Shown here: positions 57,655 through 64,000 of the stretch, piece after piece
How the letters are laid out: every line of letters starts with the position of its first letter
How positions within the stretch are numbered: the first letter of the stretch is position 1
NCBI GenBank assembly: GCA_963732875.1
Contig: CAVTBD010000002.1
Coordinates: 620,001-684,000, forward strand
Length of the DNA: 64,000 nucleotides
Reading direction: 5' to 3'
Source of the DNA: WHSO01 sp963732875
GTDB lineage: Bacteria; Pseudomonadota; Alphaproteobacteria; SMXQ01
The notes under the pieces: generated by a model
What the model was told of the DNA's origin: nothing
The model's database searches: none
Seen by the model: the letters and a program-made list of their open reading frames with translations, nothing else
Position numbers and translations under genes: made by a program

Positions 57655-58395
57655 TCAGTCTCCTTCGCCCGAGGCCCGCTCACTGATGATCGTGAACCGT
57701 CCTCGCTTATGAACGACGTCGCGCAGCGCGCCGGGATTGTGGACCGAAAAGACCAGGATCGGAATCCCGTTTTCCCGCGCGAGCGAAATCGCCGACGCAT
57801 CCATCACCTTGAGGTCCTTCGCCAGTACCTCGTGGAAGCTCAGATGGTCGAACCGGACCGCGTCCTTGTCCTTCTTGGGGTCGGCGGAATAGACGCCGTC
57901 CACCTGGGTGCCCTTGAGCAGCGCGGTGCAGCCGAGCTCGGCGGCGCGCAAGGCCGCCGCGGTATCGGTCGTGAAGAACGGGTTGCCGGTGCCGGCTGCG
58001 CAGATGACAACGCGCCCCTTCTCCATGTGGCGAATGGCGCGGCGCCGGATGTAGGGCTCGCACACCGCCTGCATGGTGATGGCCGACAGCACCCGGGTCG
58101 GGACGCCGGCGCTTTCCAGCACCCCCTGGAGGGCGACGGCATTCATCACGGTCGCCAGCATGCCCATGAAGTCGGCGCTGGCGCGCTCGATGCCGTGAGT
58201 GGCCCCGCCGACGCCGCGGAAGATATTGCCGCCGCCGACCACCAGCGCGACCTCAATGCCCTCGGCGATCACGCCCTTGATCTCGTCGCAAAGACGGCGG
58301 AGCGTGCCGGAATCGAGGCCGAACTCCAGCTCCCCCATCAGGGCCTCGCCGGACAGCTTCAGCAGGACCCGGCGATAGGGCGCGTCACTGTCCAT
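57655..58395 (-). CDS. pyrH: UMP kinase
   Basis: Bacterial UMP kinase of the amino acid kinase fold, 246 residues. Motifs are RVLLKLSGEALMG (phosphate loop), VALVVGGGNIFRG, FMGMLATVMNAVALQGVLE, VVICAAGTGNPFFTTDTAAA and KGTQVDGVYSADPKKD. It provides UDP for CTP synthase (pyrG, 10 kb region) and for the UDP-sugars of lipid A synthesis. It is 39 bp downstream of tsf. Confidence 0.98.
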   Translation of the reverse strand: MDSDAPYRRVLLKLSGEALMGELEFGLDSGTLRRLCDEIKGVIAEGIEVALVVGGGNIFRGVGGATHGIERASADFMGMLATVMNAVALQGVLESAGVPTRVLSAITMQAVCEPYIRRRAIRHMEKGRVVICAAGTGNPFFTTDTAAALRAAELGCTALLKGTQVDGVYSADPKKDKDAVRFDHLSFHEVLAKDLKVMDASAISLARENGIPILVFSVHNPGALRDVVHKRGRFTIISERASGEGD

Positions 58396-58434
58396 GGCTG
58401 CTGGTCTCCCCCCGGCGCCGATCCTACTCGCCGC

Positions 58435-59364
58435 TCACTGGCCGAGCTGGGCGGCGACCTCCGCGGCGAAGTCCTTCTGCTCGCGCTCGATGCCTTCGCC
58501 CAGGCCGAAGCGGACGAAACCGGCGATCCTGATGGGTGCGCCGGCCGCCTTGGCGGCGGCCTCGACGACCTTGCCCACCCGGCTCTCGCCGTCGATCACG
58601 AACACCTGCTCGGTGAGCACAACCTCCTCGTAGAACTTGCGCAGGCGGCCCTCGACCATCTTGGCGACGATCTCGGGCGGCTTGCCCGAGCCCTTGGCCT
58701 GCTCGCTGAGCACATCGCGCTCGCGCGCCACGGCGGCGGGGTCGAGGCTCGCCACGTCCACCGACTGCGGGTTGGTAGCCGCGACATGCATCGCGAGCTG
58801 CTTGCCCAGCTCATCGAGCTTGGCCTTGTCGGCGGTCGATTCCAGCGCCACCAGCACGCCGATGCGCCCGAGGCTGCCGGGCACGGTTGCGGCATGGACA
58901 TAGCTCGCCACCACGCCGTCGCTGACCGAAAGGCCGGCCGAGCGGCGCACGTTCAGGTTCTCGCCGATGGTGGCAACCATGTCGGTGAGCTTGTCGGCAA
59001 CCGGCTTGCCGGCCCCCGGATAGGTCGCCTTGAGCAGCGCCTCGTGGTCGCCCTTCACCGTGAGCGCCGCCTCGGCGACGGTACCGGCAAATTTCTGGAA
59101 GTCCTCGTTACGGGCGACGAAGTCGGTCTCGGAATTGACCTCCACGACCACGCCGGCGTTGCCATCGGTCGCGACCGCGACCAGGCCCTCGGCGGCGACG
59201 CGGCCGGCCTTCTTGGAGGCGGCGGCGAGCCCCTTCTTGCGCAGCCAGTCGACCGCGCCCTCGATGTCGCCGCTCGCCTCGGTGAGCGCCTGCTTGCAGT
59301 CCATCATGCCGGCACCGGACTTTTCGCGCAGTTCCTTGACAAGTGCCGCAGTGATCTCAGCCAT
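58435..59364 (-). CDS. tsf: Elongation factor Ts
   Basis: Nucleotide exchange factor for EF-Tu, 309 residues. The N-terminal UBA-like domain has VKELREKSGAGMMDCKQALT, and the EF-Tu contact TDFVARNEDFQKFAG follows. The C-terminal module ends with VRFGLGEGIEREQKDFAAEV. It follows rpsB after a short AT-rich hairpin region that may lower or regulate read-through. Confidence 0.98.
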   Translation of the reverse strand: MAEITAALVKELREKSGAGMMDCKQALTEASGDIEGAVDWLRKKGLAAASKKAGRVAAEGLVAVATDGNAGVVVEVNSETDFVARNEDFQKFAGTVAEAALTVKGDHEALLKATYPGAGKPVADKLTDMVATIGENLNVRRSAGLSVSDGVVASYVHAATVPGSLGRIGVLVALESTADKAKLDELGKQLAMHVAATNPQSVDVASLDPAAVARERDVLSEQAKGSGKPPEIVAKMVEGRLRKFYEEVVLTEQVFVIDGESRVGKVVEAAAKAAGAPIRIAGFVRFGLGEGIEREQKDFAAEVAAQLGQ

Positions 59365-59387
59365 AAATTCAGTCCTTACTTCAGGAT

Positions 59388-59416
59388 AGCATTACATAAT
59401 ATTGAATTATAATGCT
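59388..59416 (-). terminator. AT-rich hairpin between rpsB and tsf
   Basis: AGCATT (59388-59393) pairs with AATGCT (59411-59416) and, inside, ATAAT (59396-59400) with ATTAT (59406-59410) around ATTGA. It is an 11-bp stem with a 2-nt bulge overlapping the rpsB stop codon. It stands out as almost pure A/T between two GC-rich genes and may act as an attenuator or RNA-processing site. Confidence 0.5.
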
Positions 59417-60213
59417 TACTCGGCCTTGGGAGCCTCGGCCTCCACGGCGCCCAGCGTCTCCTCGACGATGTCCTCGACCGGGGCATTCTCGCCGGCGCCG
59501 ATGTCGATGCCGTGGGACACCAACTCTTCCTGGATGCCGTCGAGCACCGCATCCGCCGCGAGGTCGCAATAGAGGCTGATGGCCCGGATTGCGTCGTCGT
59601 TGCCCGGGATCGGATACGTGATCCCTTCCGGGTTGGAGTTGCTGTCGAGCACCGCGACCACCGGGATGTTGAGCTTGCGGGCCTCGGCCACGGCGATGTC
59701 TTCGATGTTCGTGTCGATCACGAACAGGATATCGGGCAGGCCACCCATTTCCTTGATGCCGCCGAGCGCGCGCTCGAGCTTGTCGCGCTCACGGGTGAGT
59801 TGCAGCAGCTCCTTCTTGGTGAAGCCCTGGCTGCCGTCGCCCGAGAGGCGTTCGTCCAGGCTCTTGAGGCGCTTTACCGATTCGGTGACGGTGTTCCAGT
59901 TGGTCATCATGCCGCCGAGCCAGCGGTGATTAACGTAGTACTGGCCGCAGCGTTGCGCCGCCTCGGCGACCTTGCCGGCCGCCTGGCGCTTGGTGCCGAC
60001 GAACAGCACCTTGCCGCCGCCCGACACCACGTCGCGCACGGCCTTGAGGGCCGCGTAGAACATCGGCACCGTCTGCTGCAGGTCGATGATGTGGACGCCG
60101 TTGCGCTCGCCGAAAATGTAGGGTGCCATGCGCGGATTCCAGCGGCCCGCGCGATGACCGAAGTGAACGCCAGCTTCCAGCAGCTGGCGCATGGTGAAGG
60201 TGGGGATAGCCAT
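59416..60213 (-). CDS. rpsB: 30S ribosomal protein S2
   Basis: Small-subunit ribosomal protein of 265 residues. The family start reads FTMRQLLEAGVHFGHRAGRW, followed by MAPYIFGERNGVHIIDLQQT. The central signature is YVNHRWLGGMMTNWNTV, and PDILFVIDTNIEDIAVAEAR and VAVLDSNSNPEGITYPIPGN follow. The C-terminus carries an acidic, Glu/Ala-rich extension beyond E. coli S2. It heads the rpsB-tsf-pyrH-frr array, behind a leader with a strong hairpin. Confidence 0.98.
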   Translation of the reverse strand: MAIPTFTMRQLLEAGVHFGHRAGRWNPRMAPYIFGERNGVHIIDLQQTVPMFYAALKAVRDVVSGGGKVLFVGTKRQAAGKVAEAAQRCGQYYVNHRWLGGMMTNWNTVTESVKRLKSLDERLSGDGSQGFTKKELLQLTRERDKLERALGGIKEMGGLPDILFVIDTNIEDIAVAEARKLNIPVVAVLDSNSNPEGITYPIPGNDDAIRAISLYCDLAADAVLDGIQEELVSHGIDIGAGENAPVEDIVEETLGAVEAEAPKAE

Positions 60214-60245
60214 GTCGCTTCTCCGGTTATGCCTCCGCGGGGCCT

Positions 60246-60265
60246 TGTCGGGGCGAACCCCGACA
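60246..60265 (-). promoter_or_regulatory. Leader hairpin of rpsB
   Basis: Perfect 8-bp stem TGTCGGGG/CCCCGACA around a 4-base loop that reads TTCG on the minus strand, 33-52 bp upstream of the rpsB start. S2 commonly represses its own mRNA, so this leader stem is a candidate site, but no known S2 leader motif was recognised. Confidence 0.45.
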
Positions 60266-60374
60266 CCGGAGCGACGGAAACCATTTCCGCCGCATGCCCG
60301 CGTGCGAATTTAAGTGGCGCCTAAATACCCTTGGAATCCGCGATTTGCAAGGGGAAACGGGGCCTTTCGGCAAG

Positions 60375-60708
60375 GGGAGCGTTCGCACGTCCTGGTTCGG
60401 ACATGCGCGGGCGTCGGCGCTGAAACACCACCTTGGCGCCTGGAATCCCTGGGAGGTAAGGGGTGGTACGGGGAGCTGCCGCGGGGGTGTCCCGTTCGGA
60501 TTTCAGCGTTTAGCCCGCCCACATCTTTTAAGCCTTCCTCCCGCCGTACTGCGACGCGAGACGATGGTACCGAGGAGAAAAAGCGTCGCAGTCCTCTGGC
60601 TGGGAAGCGCCCGCGCACTCTCCGATACGGGCTCCCCACTCAAAAGGAGCGGAAAGCCTGTCGGACCCTTGGCCGACTCCCTAGGACGGTCGGCGAACGA
60701 ATCCGACG
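60375..60708 (-). ncRNA. Unidentified structured RNA element, copy 2
   Basis: Paralogue of 6496-6870, with long identical blocks (for example most of 60407-60545) and variable loops. Helices on the minus strand are GCCGAC/GTCGGC (60672-60677/60689-60694), GCTCC/GGAGC (60631-60635/60646-60650) and a 10-bp ACTGCGACGC/GCGTCGCAGT (60548-60557/60583-60592). CGCTGAAA/TTTCAGCG (60418-60425/60501-60508) and the hairpin at 60385-60406 complete the set. Where copy 1 has a G-C outer pair in the third helix, copy 2 has A-U. The five-codon frame is ATG-TGG-GCG-GGC-TAA here (60524-60510). No T-run follows, so it may read into the rpsB leader. Confidence 0.5.
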
Positions 60709-60714
60709 ATAGCT

Positions 60715-60743
60715 ACACTAACATAAGAACATAAGAAGAACAA
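60715..60743 (-). promoter_or_regulatory. Putative promoter of structured element copy 2
   Basis: Minus-strand TTGTTC (60743-60738), a 17-bp spacer and TAGTGT (60720-60715), the same arrangement as at copy 1 (6905-6877) but with a different spacer sequence. It could also drive rpsB. Confidence 0.45.
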
Positions 60744-60814
60744 TCGGAATCTTGCAGCCCAACCGAAAAAGTCGCGGGACGGCCCGACACGCGCACCTTG
60801 CGCCCCTCTCCGAT

Positions 60815-60912
60815 GTCATTGCGAGGCGGCGAAGCCGACGAAGCAATCCAGCCAGAAGAACCGACGTCCCGAGTCCTGGATCGCCACGCGCCGTTCCGGC
60901 GCTCGCGATGAC
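60815..60912. repeat. GTCATTGCGAG-type palindromic repeat downstream of dnaE
   Basis: 98 bp with terminal arms GTCATTGCGAG (60815-60825) and CTCGCGATGAC (60902-60912), one mismatch, and inner arms ATCCAG/CTGGAT (60846-60851/60876-60881). Elements beginning GTCATTGCGAG and containing AAGCAATCCAG are widespread small palindromic repeats in bacterial intergenic DNA. A short hairpin GCCCTT/AAGGGC next to the dnaE stop follows at about 60930-60947. No gene is seen between 60744 and 60946. Confidence 0.7.
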
Positions 60913-60946
60913 GGCCTCGGCTCCCCTCTCGCCCTTGGAAGAAGGG

Positions 60947-64000
<3,054 letters not shown>

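Noticed and set aside
60690..60735. tmRNA tag-like reading (GCGAACGAATCCGAC...)
   Set aside because: The plus-strand reading lacks the C-terminal ALAA and a tRNA-like domain, and the promoter-like signals point to the minus strand.

Overview
The window is high-GC DNA from an alphaproteobacterium, possibly a Rhodospirillales-like lineage (genus not determinable). The evidence is a gene order typical of the class (lipA-lpdA-pdhCBA-ftsB-eno-kdsA-pyrG-secG-tpiA-ppiD-trpE, and trpGDC-moaC-moeA-lexA-comEC-gltX-gltA-lpxB...rpsB-dnaE). A pyruvate dehydrogenase E1-beta with its own lipoyl domain, LpxI rather than LpxH, LexA boxes of the GTTC-N7-GTTC type and a dense cluster of GANTC (CcrM-type) sites also fit.

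Layout. 1-12984, minus strand: lipoate synthase (partial), the pyruvate dehydrogenase complex, an FtsB-like divisome protein, enolase, KDO-8-P synthase, CTP synthase, SecG and triosephosphate isomerase. 13183-16574, plus strand: PpiD-like foldase and trpE. 16.6-33.8 kb: accessory block separating trpE from trpG. It holds a small lipoprotein, a BON protein, a broken DUF488 gene, an APC permease, two DUF3185 proteins, a TctC-type binding protein, a Met/His-rich two-component sensor with two related periplasmic proteins, an OsmC protein, a four-gene ABC/FtsX/LolA-like/beta-barrel operon behind FNR-type boxes, a divergent polysaccharide deacetylase and a copper P-type ATPase behind a CueR-type promoter. 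33.9-45.4 kb, mostly plus: trpGDC, moaC, moeA, lexA, vapBC (minus), comEC (minus), gltX, gltA. 45.4-60.2 kb, minus: gloA, lpxB-lpxI-lpxA-fabZ-lpxD-skp-bamA-rseP-dxr-cdsA-uppS-frr-pyrH-tsf-rpsB, i.e. lipid A, outer-membrane assembly, isoprenoid, phospholipid and translation genes in one long array. 60.9-64.0 kb: dnaE (N-terminus outside the window).

The most unusual signal is a pair of about 350-nt paralogous non-coding elements at 6.5-6.9 kb (between ftsB and pdhA) and 60.4-60.7 kb (between dnaE and rpsB). Both keep a minus-strand promoter-like pair with a 17-bp spacer of different sequence. Helices are kept at matching positions while their sequences differ, including one true compensatory pair. 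I do not recognise this RNA family.

A second general point: at least a dozen reading-frame breaks fall between 18 and 41 kb (DUF488, beta-barrel, deacetylase, seven in copA, trpG, lexA, comEC) and none were noticed elsewhere. Because trpG and lexA are hit by single bases, local sequence error is the simplest reading, although decay cannot be excluded for copA and DUF488.
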